Part shown: one piece after another, positions 34,723-42,954 of the stretch
How positions within the stretch are numbered: the first letter of the stretch is position 1
Layout: every line of letters starts with the position of its first letter
Assembly: GCF_004000905.1 (NCBI RefSeq)
Contig: NZ_BIMD01000009.1
Coordinates: 62,001 to 126,000 of the forward strand
Direction of reading: 5' to 3'
Origin: Paenibacillus humicus NBRC 102415
Lineage (GTDB): Bacteria; Bacillota; Bacilli; Paenibacillales; Paenibacillaceae
DNA: 64,000 nt
Translations under genes and position numbers: made by a program
The notes under the pieces: model-generated
The model's input: the letters and a program-made list of their open reading frames with translations, nothing else
Told to the model about the DNA's origin: nothing
Databases searched by the model: none

Positions 34723-35580
34723 TTAATATGTGACTTCTTCTCTCTTAAGGAGACGGTTCGTAATCAAGGACAGGACGACCCCGAAAATGACGATGTAGAT
34801 CGCAATAGTGGAACCGTAACCGAAGTTCTGGTCCACAAGGGCCTTCTTGTACATGTACGTGCCGAGCAGTTCCGTCCCGTTGCCGCCGCGGGTCAAAATA
34901 AAGACGAAGTCGAAAATTTTGAGCGTGCCGGTGATGGCAAGGATCATGACGACCTTGATGTCGCTCAAAATAAGCGGGATGGTCAGCATGGTTGTCTTTT
35001 TGATGCCGCCGATTCCTTCCAGCTTGGCTGCTTCATAGAAATCGGAGGGAATCTTGGACATGGCGGTAAGGAAGAGCACGAAGTAAAAGCCGACGTAATG
35101 CCATACGGTCGGAACCGCGACGGCTTTCAAGGAGCCCGTTTCGCTCATCCACAGAATCGGCTCGAAGCCCAGCTTGGCGATGATGCCGTTGAGCAGGCCG
35201 AACTGGTAGTTGTAGATGAGCACGAACAGGAGGGATATCGCGGCTCCGGAGATGACGATCGGGAAGAAGAAGACAGTTCGGAAAAACTGCTTGCCCTTGG
35301 AGATGCTGTCGACCATGACGGCCAGCACAAGCGCGATTCCGACTTGGAAGATCAGGACGTAAAGCATGATTTCCAGCGTATGCAAGGTAGCGGCGCCCAG
35401 GAGATCATCGGAAAACAGGCGCTCGTAATTGTCCAAGCCGACAAATTTCTTGTTGAAGAAGCCGTTCGTGCGGAAGAAGCTGAGATAGAAGCTTTTCAGG
35501 AACGGATAGTAGACAAAGGTGCCGAGCAGCAGGAAAGCCGGCAGCAGGAAAGCCAAAATATAGTTCTTATCGCCCTTCAT
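34723..35580 (-). CDS. carbohydrate ABC transporter permease (MalF-type)
   Basis: A 285-aa CUT1 permease with six membrane helices. Its EAA loop is YEAAKLEGIGGIKKTTMLTIP and the TM region around IYNYQFGLLNGIIAKLGF matches MalF/UgpA-type proteins. The start ATG has AAGGTGATT upstream. It is the second gene of the operon, separated from the binding-protein gene by a hairpin that probably lowers its expression relative to that gene. Confidence 0.93.
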   Translation of the reverse strand: MKGDKNYILAFLLPAFLLLGTFVYYPFLKSFYLSFFRTNGFFNKKFVGLDNYERLFSDDLLGAATLHTLEIMLYVLIFQVGIALVLAVMVDSISKGKQFFRTVFFFPIVISGAAISLLFVLIYNYQFGLLNGIIAKLGFEPILWMSETGSLKAVAVPTVWHYVGFYFVLFLTAMSKIPSDFYEAAKLEGIGGIKKTTMLTIPLILSDIKVVMILAITGTLKIFDFVFILTRGGNGTELLGTYMYKKALVDQNFGYGSTIAIYIVIFGVVLSLITNRLLKREEVTY

Positions 35581-35628
35581 TCAATCACCTTTTTGCGGTT
35601 TATCGTCGAGCCCCTGTCTTTTAAAGAA

Positions 35629-35661
35629 ACTCGCCGCCCTTCAAGCAAGCGGGCGGCGAGT
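35629..35661 (-). promoter_or_regulatory. intercistronic hairpin in the sugar transporter operon
   Basis: ACTCGCCGCCC/GGGCGGCGAGT, 11-bp perfect stem followed on the minus strand by TTTCTTT. It lies after the lipoprotein gene; such hairpins usually cause partial termination or protect the upstream mRNA, giving more binding protein than permease. Confidence 0.75.
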
Positions 35662-35691
35662 CGGGTTGGCTATCGCCTGGATATGGACGCC

Positions 35692-37059
35692 TTACTTCTT
35701 GTTTGCGACTTCGATCTTCTGAGCGGCTTCCAGGGCTGCTTTCGCCGTATCCTTGCCGGATACGATGCCTTGGATATGCTGGCGGATCGTCGTGAACGTT
35801 TCCGGAGCGACCTGCGTGTCGATCGGAGCGTTGATCGTCGGAGCTTCGCTGGCCATCTTGAAGCCGTCCAGAGCGAGCTGCGGCAGGCCTTCCACTTGCA
35901 CGTTGGCAGCGGCAGGCGTACCGGAGTTGGCTTGCGCGATCGCTTTGATCGTATCAGGCGACGTCAGGAACTTGAGCAGCTGGACGGCAGCGTCTTTCTT
36001 GTCCGCGTTGTCGTACGTGCTCTTCGACAAGTAGAAGCCGGAGCCGAAGCCGCCGATGATGGACTTGCCGTCGCCTTTGCCGCCTGGAATGGCCGGGAAA
36101 GGAAGCACGGTCGAAGCCGCTTTGACTTCGTCGGAGAAGCTGCCTTGCGCCCACGAGCCTTCGATGACCATGGCAGCCTTGCCTTGGGAGTAGTATTTCG
36201 CAGCCATGTTCAGGTCGATCGTGGCGGCGTCTTTAGGGAAGGCGCCGAGCTTGCCGATCTCGTTCAGCTTGGAGAGGCCGAGCTCCCAGTCCGGATTGAC
36301 GGCATCCAGAATGCCGGAGTTGTGGCCTGCGCCGCCGGCGGCGCCGAGGACGAAGTGCTCGATCAGGTAGTGCGATTGATCGAATGGAGCGGCGAGCGGG
36401 ATGACCTTGTTCTCGTTCAGCGTTTTGATGGCCGTCGTGAACTTGTCCCAGTCGGTTGGAAGCTCCAGATTATATTTCTTGAAGATGTCCTTGTTGACGT
36501 ACAGGCCTTCGTAGTAGCCCGTCAGCGGAGCGGCATAGATGTTGCCGTCCGGCTGCTTGACGGCATCGAGAGCCGCAGGGTTGAAGCCGGCTTTCCATTC
36601 TGCGTCCTCGTCGAGCAGAGCGTTCAGCGGAACGACCTTGCCGGCATCGACGAAGCCTTTGGCGTCGGCTCCTACGAAGTAGAAGAGCAGGTCCGGCTCG
36701 TTGCCGCTGGACATGTCCGTGTTGACCTTCGTGCGGAAGCTGTCGTCGTTCGCGGACATCGCGTCGTTCGTGATTTTGATGTTCGGGAATTTGGCGGAGA
36801 AATCGTCAAGCGCTTTCTGGAAAGCAGGCTTGGCTGCGTCCGTTCCGGCGAAGGTGGAGAATACGCGGAGCGTGACGTCCTTGGCTTCCGGAGCCTTGGA
36901 CGCTTCCGGGCTCGGCGATGTGCTTGCTGCCGGGCTTGGTGCCGGACTTGCGTCTCCGCCGGTATTTCCGGAGTTGTTGTTTCCGTTGCTGCCGCATGCA
37001 GACAGGAGCAGCACAGTCGCCACGGAAAGGGCGCACAGAGCTTGGGACTTCTTCTTCAT
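35692..37059 (-). CDS. extracellular sugar-binding lipoprotein of an ABC importer
   Basis: A 455-aa solute-binding protein. Signal peptide with lipobox (LLLSACGS, acylated Cys about 22), a Pro/Ala/Ser-rich tether (about 25-60), then a family-1 extracellular binding fold (TLRVFSTFAG, FPNIKIT, PLTGYYEGLYVNKDIF, KAAMVIEGSWAQG, GGFGSGFYLSKS). The substrate is an oligosaccharide by family but not resolvable here; no glycosidase gene is adjacent. AAGGGGGATC precedes the ATG. No ATPase gene exists in the operon, so a shared MsmX/UgpC-type ATPase elsewhere must energise it. Confidence 0.93.
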   Translation of the reverse strand: MKKKSQALCALSVATVLLLSACGSNGNNNSGNTGGDASPAPSPAASTSPSPEASKAPEAKDVTLRVFSTFAGTDAAKPAFQKALDDFSAKFPNIKITNDAMSANDDSFRTKVNTDMSSGNEPDLLFYFVGADAKGFVDAGKVVPLNALLDEDAEWKAGFNPAALDAVKQPDGNIYAAPLTGYYEGLYVNKDIFKKYNLELPTDWDKFTTAIKTLNENKVIPLAAPFDQSHYLIEHFVLGAAGGAGHNSGILDAVNPDWELGLSKLNEIGKLGAFPKDAATIDLNMAAKYYSQGKAAMVIEGSWAQGSFSDEVKAASTVLPFPAIPGGKGDGKSIIGGFGSGFYLSKSTYDNADKKDAAVQLLKFLTSPDTIKAIAQANSGTPAAANVQVEGLPQLALDGFKMASEAPTINAPIDTQVAPETFTTIRQHIQGIVSGKDTAKAALEAAQKIEVANKK

Positions 37060-37098
37060 CGACGATGATCCCCCTTAGTTTAGCTAAGTCTTATCGTA

Positions 37099-37113
37099 CA
37101 GATCGTTGATCTG
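37099..37113. promoter_or_regulatory. palindrome upstream of the sugar-binding protein gene
   Basis: CAGATC-GTT-GATCTG is perfect, and weaker symmetry extends on both sides (CTTATC... and ...AGATAAAG). It lies 40 nt before the lipoprotein start, a position suited to a LacI- or GntR-type operator. Confidence 0.5.
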
Positions 37114-37185
37114 CTTAGATAAAGTCTAGAAGGTTTCCAGCAGCCCGCCAAGGCAAGATTGGTTCTAAAGGAGGGGGATATTCCT

Positions 37186-37356
37186 ATGGACATGGGGGAT
37201 TATTTTATGGCCAATAGGGGAAAATCATCTTTTTATTTCCAGCTGGGGCAGTGGAAGGGCAGCAGGGATGAAATCAATGGGCCGCAAGTCGCGCTGCCGA
37301 TTAAAAGCTCGGAGGCTGCGGCGGAGGTCTGGGATTCTGGAGTTATGAAGATTTGA
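37186..37356 (+). CDS. possible small protein (56 aa)
   Basis: A very good ribosome site (AAGGAGGGGG) sits 9 nt before this ATG, which opens a 56-codon frame beginning MDMGDYFMANRGKSSFYFQL. There is no membrane segment or recognisable domain, and the end of the frame runs into the tandem repeats. I keep it only because of the ribosome site. Confidence 0.35.
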   Translation: MDMGDYFMANRGKSSFYFQLGQWKGSRDEINGPQVALPIKSSEAAAEVWDSGVMKI

Positions 37357-37400
37357 AGCCCTGACGAGTTCTGCAGATTTGAAGCCCTGACGAGTTCTGC
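37349..37400 (+). repeat. two tandem copies of a 26-bp repeat
   Basis: Unit AGATTTGAAGCCCTGACGAG plus TTCTGC, exact in both copies (37349-37374, 37375-37400), followed by a truncated third copy up to about 37417. Intergenic; 37357-37786 otherwise carries no gene. Confidence 0.85.
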
Positions 37401-37434
37401 AGATTTGAAGTTCTGATGATTTAGAGGTTTGAGT

Positions 37435-37482
37435 TCTGAAGGTCTGAATGTCTGAAGGTCTGAAGGTCTGAAGGTCTGAAGG
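37435..37482 (+). repeat. six tandem copies of an 8-bp repeat
   Basis: TCTGAAGG six times, the second copy with one change (TCTGAATG). The unit is not a multiple of three, and the region is non-coding by every test I could apply. Confidence 0.88.
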
Positions 37483-37786
37483 TCTGTGTTCCCGAATCAC
37501 TTGGATTTTGGAGGCATTCCTGCATGGCAAGCTTGTGGAAAGCACGGCCAGCGATAGAGATAAGAATTCTTTTCTATCATTAAAGCGGAGTTGGCTGGCA
37601 TTGCGTCCTGCGGCCCCCGCTCGGCAAAACCCTGCACATATCGGAATTAGCTGGATCACAGGCCTTCTTTGGGCTTGCTCCAGACAAAAACTCGGCCAAG
37701 CTGAAACCCGTCCGCATAATTGGCCAAGACCCCTCATAGACATGTTATCAGCTTAGGAAAACCAATGTGCAGAGGGGATGATTTAC

Positions 37787-38962
37787 ATGCGTCGCATCAC
37801 ATGGATCGCGGCTTTGATTGCCTGCTTTACGCTGGTGCTGGCCGGATGCGGCAGCAAGGACGCCGGCTCCGTGGTGAAGGAGCTTGGCAAGCTGCAGGAC
37901 AAGACCGAGACTTACCAGGGAACGGGGACGATGACGCTTCATACCGCCACGCAGCCGCTGGAGTACAAGGTGGATGTGAAGTTCCAGAAGCCCAACTATT
38001 ACCGGATCGCGCTTACCAACGAGAAGAAGGACCTGACACAGATCGTGCTGCGCAACGACGAGGGCGTGTTCGTCCTGACCCCGAGCCTGAACAAGGTATT
38101 CCGCTTCCAAAGCAACTGGCCGGAAGACCAAGGTCAAGTCTATCTGTACCAGACGCTGGTGAAGAGCATCCTGCTCGACAACTCGCTCCAGTTCGCTTCC
38201 GAGAAGGACAGCTATGTGTTCGATGTCATGGCTAATTATCAGAATGCTTCCCTGGCCCGGCAAAAAATCTGGCTGAATAAATCCGACTATGCGCCCAAGC
38301 AGGTCGAAGTAAGCGATTCGAATGCTTCCGTGCTGGTCGATGTGAAGTTCGACTCCTTCAAATTCAATGAAAAGCTGGACAAAAGCGTGTTCGACACGAA
38401 GTCGAATCTCCAGTCCTCACCTGCGGCCGGCTCGCAGCCTACGACAGCCGTTCCGGAGTCGGATGCGACGGACGGCAAGGCGGCCGACCCGGCCGGCAAG
38501 GACGGCGACGCAGGCAAAGGCGGAGCAGCGTCTGCAGGCGATGATCAGCAGGGCGCAGGCTCGGCGGATCCATCCGGAGCGCAGGACGAGGATGGGCAGC
38601 AGGATGCAGCGGCAGATCCGACGAGCTTCGTGCCGATGGAGCCATCCTATCTTGGCGGCGACGGCATTGCGCTGAAGGATTCCAGCGAGATCGTATTCGG
38701 CGGTGAGCCCGGCTACATCCAGCGTTATACGGGCACCTACAATTACACGCTGATCGAAACCCAGCCGGAAGATACGGCGGTGGCGATGGGCAGCGGCCGG
38801 CTGGTGGATCTCGGCTATACGTGGGCCCAGCTTAACGAAGGCGACCAGACGACGCTCACCTGGACCTACGGAGGCAAGGAATTCCGCTTGACCAGCGGCG
38901 ATCTTCCGCAGGACCAAATGATTGCGGTAGCCCAGTCTGTAGTGGATGAAATGGGCAAATAA
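37787..38962 (+). CDS. outer-membrane-lipoprotein-carrier-like lipoprotein (YdcC-like)
   Basis: A 391-aa lipoprotein: signal peptide with lipobox LVLAGCGS, a LolA/LppX-type beta domain in the first 210 residues (GTGTMTLHT, VDVKFQKPNYYRIAL, GVFVLTPSLNKVFRF), then a disordered segment rich in Asp, Gly and Ala (about 215-290) and a C-terminal domain (GYIQRYTGTYNYTLIETQP ... TLTWTYGGKEF). B. subtilis YdcC, described as a germination-related lipoprotein, lies at the same place before alr. ATG at 37787 is chosen because AGAGGGG abuts the ATG at 37778. Confidence 0.85.
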   Translation: MRRITWIAALIACFTLVLAGCGSKDAGSVVKELGKLQDKTETYQGTGTMTLHTATQPLEYKVDVKFQKPNYYRIALTNEKKDLTQIVLRNDEGVFVLTPSLNKVFRFQSNWPEDQGQVYLYQTLVKSILLDNSLQFASEKDSYVFDVMANYQNASLARQKIWLNKSDYAPKQVEVSDSNASVLVDVKFDSFKFNEKLDKSVFDTKSNLQSSPAAGSQPTTAVPESDATDGKAADPAGKDGDAGKGGAASAGDDQQGAGSADPSGAQDEDGQQDAAADPTSFVPMEPSYLGGDGIALKDSSEIVFGGEPGYIQRYTGTYNYTLIETQPEDTAVAMGSGRLVDLGYTWAQLNEGDQTTLTWTYGGKEFRLTSGDLPQDQMIAVAQSVVDEMGK

Positions 38963-38972
38963 ACAATCATGC

Positions 38973-39008
38973 AAGAGGCGTTCGCGGGCATTGGGCGGCG
39001 CCTCTTTT
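38973..39008 (+). terminator. hairpin after the YdcC-like gene
   Basis: AAGAGGCG pairs with CGCCTCTT followed by TT; a 19-nt loop makes it moderate. Confidence 0.55.
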
Positions 39009-39133
39009 CCCTACCTGCCGATGCCGAATTGGCAACAGGTGCCAGTGCCGAACCGGCCCCGTTTCATTGACAGTCCCGAGGTCAGCGTTTAACATTAGAG
39101 GCACTGGGTTCAAAAGAAAAGGACTGAAATACG

Positions 39134-40339
39134 ATGGATGAAGCGGCATTTTATCGGCCGACCGCAGCTCATATTTCCCTGGATGCCCTGGCTCACAATA
39201 TTGCAGCCTTCCGCTCCGCGCTGCCGGCACGAATGAAGATGATGGCATCCGTCAAGGCGAATGCCTATGGACACGGCCTCATCCAGGTCGCCCGCGAAGC
39301 CGAGGCTTGCGGAATCGATTATCTGGGTGTGGCTTTTCTTGACGAAGCTCTCACGATCCGCAGAGCGGGCATTTCCGCGCCGATTCTCGTGCTGGGATAC
39401 GTTCCGCCGGAGGGACTGCCGGCGGCGCGACGGCATGATGTATCAATCGCCTTATTCCGGGAGGATGTTCTGGAGGCGGCGGCATCGCTGCCCGAGGATG
39501 ATGGGCGCAAGCTTAAGGTTCATATCAAAGTGGATACCGGAATGGGCCGGCTCGGGACGCTCGCCGACGGCAGCGGAGCGGCCGAACGGTTCATCGAGAA
39601 GGCGCTCGCGATTCCTCAGCTTCAGGTCGACGGTGTGTTCACCCACTTCGCCAAAGCGGATGAGGCCGACAAGAGCTACACGCTCCTGCAATACGAGCGG
39701 TTTGCCGGGATCATGCATTACGTGCGCAGCCGCAGCCTTCCGATTCCAATCCTGCACAGCGCCAATACGGCGGCAGGCATGGATACGCCGGAGCTGGGCG
39801 GAGACATGCTCCGTCTCGGCATCGGCATGTACGGTCTATATCCGTCGAATGAAGTGGAATTCGGCAGAGTGAATCTGCGTCCGGTTTTGTCCCTGAAGAC
39901 CGAAGTCGTGCACGTGAAGACGGTACCCCCTGGCTGGGGAGTGAGCTACGGCACCCGCTTCGTCGCCGACGAAGATACCCGGATCGGCACGCTGCCGGTC
40001 GGATATGCCGACGGCTTCAGCCGGATGCTCACCGGCAAGGCAGAAGCGCTGCTGCGCGGCCGCAGAGTTCCGGTTGTCGGCACGATCTGCATGGATCAGA
40101 GCATGATTGCGCTTGCAGCCGCAGACAATGCGGGTACATTCCCGGTGCTGCCGGGCGAGGAAGTCATCCTCATCGGCTCGCAAGGGGAAGAGCGGATCTC
40201 GGCCGAAGAGGTTGCCGACAAGCTCGGCACGATCAATTACGAGCTTACCTGCATGCTTGCTGCGCGCGTCCCGCGGATTTACATTCGCGGCGGTGCGGTC
40301 GTCGAAGTGTCGAATCCGCTTCTCGGCGGAGGGATGTGA
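39134..40339 (+). CDS. alr: alanine racemase
   Basis: PLP enzyme (401 aa) interconverting L- and D-alanine for peptidoglycan. The PLP lysine is in SVKANAYGHG, the second catalytic tyrosine in GWGVSYGTRF, and the substrate-side MDQSMI and AEEVADKLGTINYE motifs near the end are present. Full length. It lies between the YdcC-like gene and mazEF, the same order as ydcC-dal-ndoAI-ndoA in B. subtilis. Confidence 0.96.
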   Translation: MDEAAFYRPTAAHISLDALAHNIAAFRSALPARMKMMASVKANAYGHGLIQVAREAEACGIDYLGVAFLDEALTIRRAGISAPILVLGYVPPEGLPAARRHDVSIALFREDVLEAAASLPEDDGRKLKVHIKVDTGMGRLGTLADGSGAAERFIEKALAIPQLQVDGVFTHFAKADEADKSYTLLQYERFAGIMHYVRSRSLPIPILHSANTAAGMDTPELGGDMLRLGIGMYGLYPSNEVEFGRVNLRPVLSLKTEVVHVKTVPPGWGVSYGTRFVADEDTRIGTLPVGYADGFSRMLTGKAEALLRGRRVPVVGTICMDQSMIALAAADNAGTFPVLPGEEVILIGSQGEERISAEEVADKLGTINYELTCMLAARVPRIYIRGGAVVEVSNPLLGGGM

Positions 40340-40530
40340 GGCTTCTTGTCATTTTTTGAAGAAGTCAAGAAGGAATCGCGTCGCTATGCGGCGAATAGCC
40401 TTTTAACGACTATTGAAGGATCTTGCCGTTCTAACGAAAAGTGCCCTTTCATAGGTATGGTTGAGTATAGCTCGATACCAACGGAGACATAATGGTAATA
40501 GGCTTTGACAAGTTTTGGAGGTGCGAGTTG

Positions 40531-40812
40531 GTGGCCAATCTGCAGAATACCAAACGAATCATGATCAGTATCCCGGACCAGCTCCTGGAAGAAGTGGACG
40601 GAATCGTGGCCAAGGAGAATTCCAACCGCAGCGAGTTCATTCGGCAGGCGATGAAGCTTTATCTCGTGGAGCGCAAAAAACGTCAGATCCGTGAATTGAT
40701 GCAGCGCGGTTATCTGGAAATGGCTAAGATCAACTTGAACATGGCCTCGGAAGCTTTCCACGCGGAGGAAGACGCAGACCGTGCGCTGGGCCGCCTCGTC
40801 AGCGGGGTGTAG
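40531..40812 (+). CDS. mazE: antitoxin MazE/EndoAI, ribbon-helix-helix
   Basis: A 93-aa antitoxin. RHH domain at the N-terminus (KRIMISIPDQLLEEVDGIVAK ... SNRSEFIRQAMKLYL), then a helical tail that wraps the toxin (RGYLEMAKINLNMASEAF). GTG at 40531 is chosen: GGAGGTG lies 6 nt upstream and the longer frame from 40492 includes non-conserved sequence. Followed by the toxin 3 nt later. Homologous to B. subtilis EndoAI (NdoAI). Confidence 0.92.
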   Translation: MANLQNTKRIMISIPDQLLEEVDGIVAKENSNRSEFIRQAMKLYLVERKKRQIRELMQRGYLEMAKINLNMASEAFHAEEDADRALGRLVSGV

Positions 40813-40815
40813 CTC

Positions 40816-41166
40816 TTGATCGTCAAACGCGGCGACGTATTCTTTGCAGACTTATCTCCCGTCGTAGGCTCCGAGCAAGGCGGCGTGCGCCCGGTGCTTG
40901 TCCTTCAGAACGATATCGGCAACCGCTTCAGCCCGACGGTCATCGTAGCGGCCATTACGGCCCAGATCCAGAAGGCGAAGCTTCCTACCCATGTTGAGAT
41001 CGACGCCAAGGCTCATGGCTTCGATCGCGATTCAGTCATCCTGCTCGAGCAGATCCGTACGATCGACAAGCAGCGTCTTACTGACAAGATTACGCATCTC
41101 GACGATGAGATGATGAGACATGTCGACGACGCGCTGCAGATCAGCGTCGGTCTGATCGACTTTTAA
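40816..41166 (+). CDS. mazF: mRNA interferase MazF/EndoA
   Basis: A 116-aa sequence-specific endoribonuclease toxin of the PemK/MazF family; the B. subtilis enzyme cuts at U^ACAU. Conserved [25 protein letters not shown], the basic catalytic [24 protein letters not shown] with the catalytic Arg/Thr residues of the family. Starts with TTG at 40816, three bases after the antitoxin stop, so translation is coupled and initiation weak, which would keep toxin below antitoxin. Confidence 0.95.
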   Translation: MIVKRGDVFFADLSPVVGSEQGGVRPVLVLQNDIGNRFSPTVIVAAITAQIQKAKLPTHVEIDAKAHGFDRDSVILLEQIRTIDKQRLTDKITHLDDEMMRHVDDALQISVGLIDF

Positions 41167-41239
41167 GCCGGCAGATAATCGGCTCCGCCATTTTCTGCCT
41201 GGCGATTGTGTCCGATGAGGAAAATATGGAAAAAAATGC

Positions 41240-41268
41240 TGGACAGGTATTTATTCTGTTGATACTAT
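41240..41268 (+). promoter_or_regulatory. promoter of the Tad-type pilus operon
   Basis: TGGACA (41240-41245), 17-nt spacer, TACTAT (41263-41268). Transcription would start near 41275, some 45 nt before a strong terminator in the leader. Confidence 0.7.
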
Positions 41269-41318
41269 AGACTCAAACATAACCGTATACGATGCATGGC
41301 ATCGTTTTGCTCGCGAAG

Positions 41319-41365
41319 AACGCAAGCAGTTGAACCGGATTACCGGTTCCTGCTTGCGTTTTTTG
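41319..41365 (+). terminator. leader terminator (attenuator) of the Tad operon
   Basis: AACGCAAGCAG (41319-41329) and GAACCGG (41332-41338) pair with CCGGTTC (41343-41349) and CTGCTTGCGTT (41350-41360) in one extended stem, followed by TTTT, G and five T. It lies after the promoter and 28 nt before the first start codon, so read-through is required for expression. Which factor relieves it is not visible; no T-box, c-di-GMP or other riboswitch fold is recognised. Confidence 0.8.
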
Positions 41366-41392
41366 TTTTTCCGGGGCAGAGAAGGGAGCGAC

Positions 41393-42121
41393 ATGTTCAA
41401 AAGAAATCAAAAATCAACCGTTTTTCTGGCAGCTGCGCTATCCGCCGTACTTGTATACGGCCTTTATCAAGTCCAATCCAACATGCTGGAGAGGCGGCAA
41501 TCGGTGCAGATCGTCGCTCCCAAGCGCTTCATTGCAGCCGGAGAGAGGATAGCTGCGGAAGATCTGCGTTATATGTCGATTCCGGAGATGGCGTTCAATG
41601 CCGACATGATGACGGAGATGGGTTTGGCTGCGGGCAAGGAGGCAATCGTCCCGCTTGGAGAAGGAGAGCCGCTTCGAAGCTGGAAGATGGACGGATACCG
41701 GCTCATGCCGGCCAAAAACGAATCTACCTTCCAGCTGCCCCGAAGCTATGTGCTTTCGGTATCCAACGGCATCCGTGCCGGCGATCGGGTGCAGCTGTAC
41801 GTATCGGGAGCGGCTGAGCTGTCGGAAAGGCTGTTCCCGGAACCGGTCATCGTCGCTTCGGTGAAGACCGGAGGAAACCAGGAAATCGACGACATGGACA
41901 ATCCCAATCTGCTGTCGCTTGCCTCTGGCGACCGCGAGAAGATGTATGCTTCCCGCCGGGATGCGAACGGAAGAATCGAGGACATCAACCTGAATCTGAC
42001 GGAAGAGCAATGGCTGCGGATCGATTCGCTTTGCAAGTCGGGGGAGAGCAAGCTCGTCGTGGCCTATAGCCCCGACTCGCTCAACGCTGTGGCGGCTGCC
42101 GCCGCGGGAGGCAGGCCATGA
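41393..42121 (+). CDS. SAF-domain protein, CpaB/RcpC-like component of a Tad pilus
   Basis: A 242-aa protein with an N-terminal membrane helix (STVFLAAALSAVLVYGLYQV) and a SAF/CpaB-type domain: VQIVAPKRFIAAGERIAAEDLRY, then GLAAGKEAIVPLGEGEPL, and a C-terminal half with GIRAGDRVQLYV. In Gram-negatives CpaB links to the secretin; here it stands at the cell surface with no outer membrane. The ATG at 41393 has GAAGGGAGC ahead. First gene of an overlapping cluster (TadZ, TadA, TadB, TadC). Confidence 0.8.
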   Translation: MFKRNQKSTVFLAAALSAVLVYGLYQVQSNMLERRQSVQIVAPKRFIAAGERIAAEDLRYMSIPEMAFNADMMTEMGLAAGKEAIVPLGEGEPLRSWKMDGYRLMPAKNESTFQLPRSYVLSVSNGIRAGDRVQLYVSGAAELSERLFPEPVIVASVKTGGNQEIDDMDNPNLLSLASGDREKMYASRRDANGRIEDINLNLTEEQWLRIDSLCKSGESKLVVAYSPDSLNAVAAAAAGGRP

Positions 42122-42954
42122 CGGCACCGCTGATCGCCTTTATCGGGACGACGCCCAACATCGGGACGACGGCGGCGGCTTATGCGGCAGCCTGCCGAAT
42201 CGCGGAGCAGACCGGCGGAGAGGTAGGCTTCCTATGCCTGAACTTGAAGAGCGCCAAAATCCATCGTTACCTTGGGAGCGATGCTCCTGCTCATACGCTG
42301 GACGCGATCCGTCCCGAGCTGAAATCCCGCTCCCTAACGCCTCGGATGCTGAGGCGGGCTTGCTGGCCTTTCCCGGATGAGCCTGGCGTACATGCTCTCT
42401 TTGGCAATCTGCTCAGGGATCAGGCCGAATATTTCACGCCGGAGGAAGCGGAGCATCTGTTGGAGACAGCTGCACGGACCTTTTCGGCGGTCGTGGCGGA
42501 CGCCGGCTGCTGCTGGGACAATGCCGCGACGATCAGTACGGCTCGGCGCGCAGATTCCCGGATATTGTGCACGACCGGAGCGCTCTCGCATTTCCAGGAG
42601 GATTGCAGCCGCTGGATTCGCCAGGTGTCCCCTTTATTCGGAGTCGATCCGAGCCGATACGAACTGCTTCCCATTCAAACCCCTTGGAGAACCGGAGGAT
42701 ACAAGATGAAGGAAATTGGAAAAGAAACAGGACTGCCGCTAATCGGGAGTTTTAAAACGAATGAAGCTTTTTATGATTCCCTTGACCATGGCCGATACGG
42801 GCATTGGCTCAAGAAGGATGCTGCCGGAGCCCAGGCTATGAGCGGTCCTGCAGAGACGCTTGTGAAACGGCATGGCCTGAGGCAGCGGCCGGATGTGGAA
42901 TCGCAGCCTTGGTACCGCAGACTGCGCGCTCATCGGGGAGAGCTGGGAGTATGA
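42118..42954 (+). CDS. TadZ/CpaE-like ParA-fold protein with degenerate P-loop
   Basis: A 278-aa protein with MinD/ParA-type architecture located where TadZ lies in Tad operons. The site that should be the deviant Walker A (KGGxGKTT) reads FIGTTPNIGTTAAAYAA, without the signature and P-loop lysines, so ATP hydrolysis is doubtful. SAVVADAGCCWDNAAT replaces the VIVDxxP Walker-A' strand. ATG overlaps the stop of the preceding gene (ATGA) and its own stop overlaps the next start. By family, localises the secretion ATPase to a pole or site. Confidence 0.72.
   Translation: MTAPLIAFIGTTPNIGTTAAAYAAACRIAEQTGGEVGFLCLNLKSAKIHRYLGSDAPAHTLDAIRPELKSRSLTPRMLRRACWPFPDEPGVHALFGNLLRDQAEYFTPEEAEHLLETAARTFSAVVADAGCCWDNAATISTARRADSRILCTTGALSHFQEDCSRWIRQVSPLFGVDPSRYELLPIQTPWRTGGYKMKEIGKETGLPLIGSFKTNEAFYDSLDHGRYGHWLKKDAAGAQAMSGPAETLVKRHGLRQRPDVESQPWYRRLRAHRGELGV

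Noticed and set aside
34645-37068. An 807-codon plus-strand frame opposite the sugar-transport operon
   Set aside because: Antisense shadow; the three minus-strand genes have all the features of an ABC importer.
37225-37743. A 172-codon minus-strand frame through the tandem repeats
   Set aside because: The product is Arg/Ser-rich with no pattern; the 8-bp repeat unit would be an improbable coding repeat.
40531-41166. mazEF as part of an active mobile or defence island
   Set aside because: The pair stands in its ordinary chromosomal place after alr, with matching composition and no phage or plasmid genes nearby.
41240-41392. A c-di-GMP riboswitch in the Tad operon leader
   Set aside because: Only about 45 nt lie between the promoter and the terminator stem, too short for the GEMM-type aptamers, and none of their conserved bases are present.
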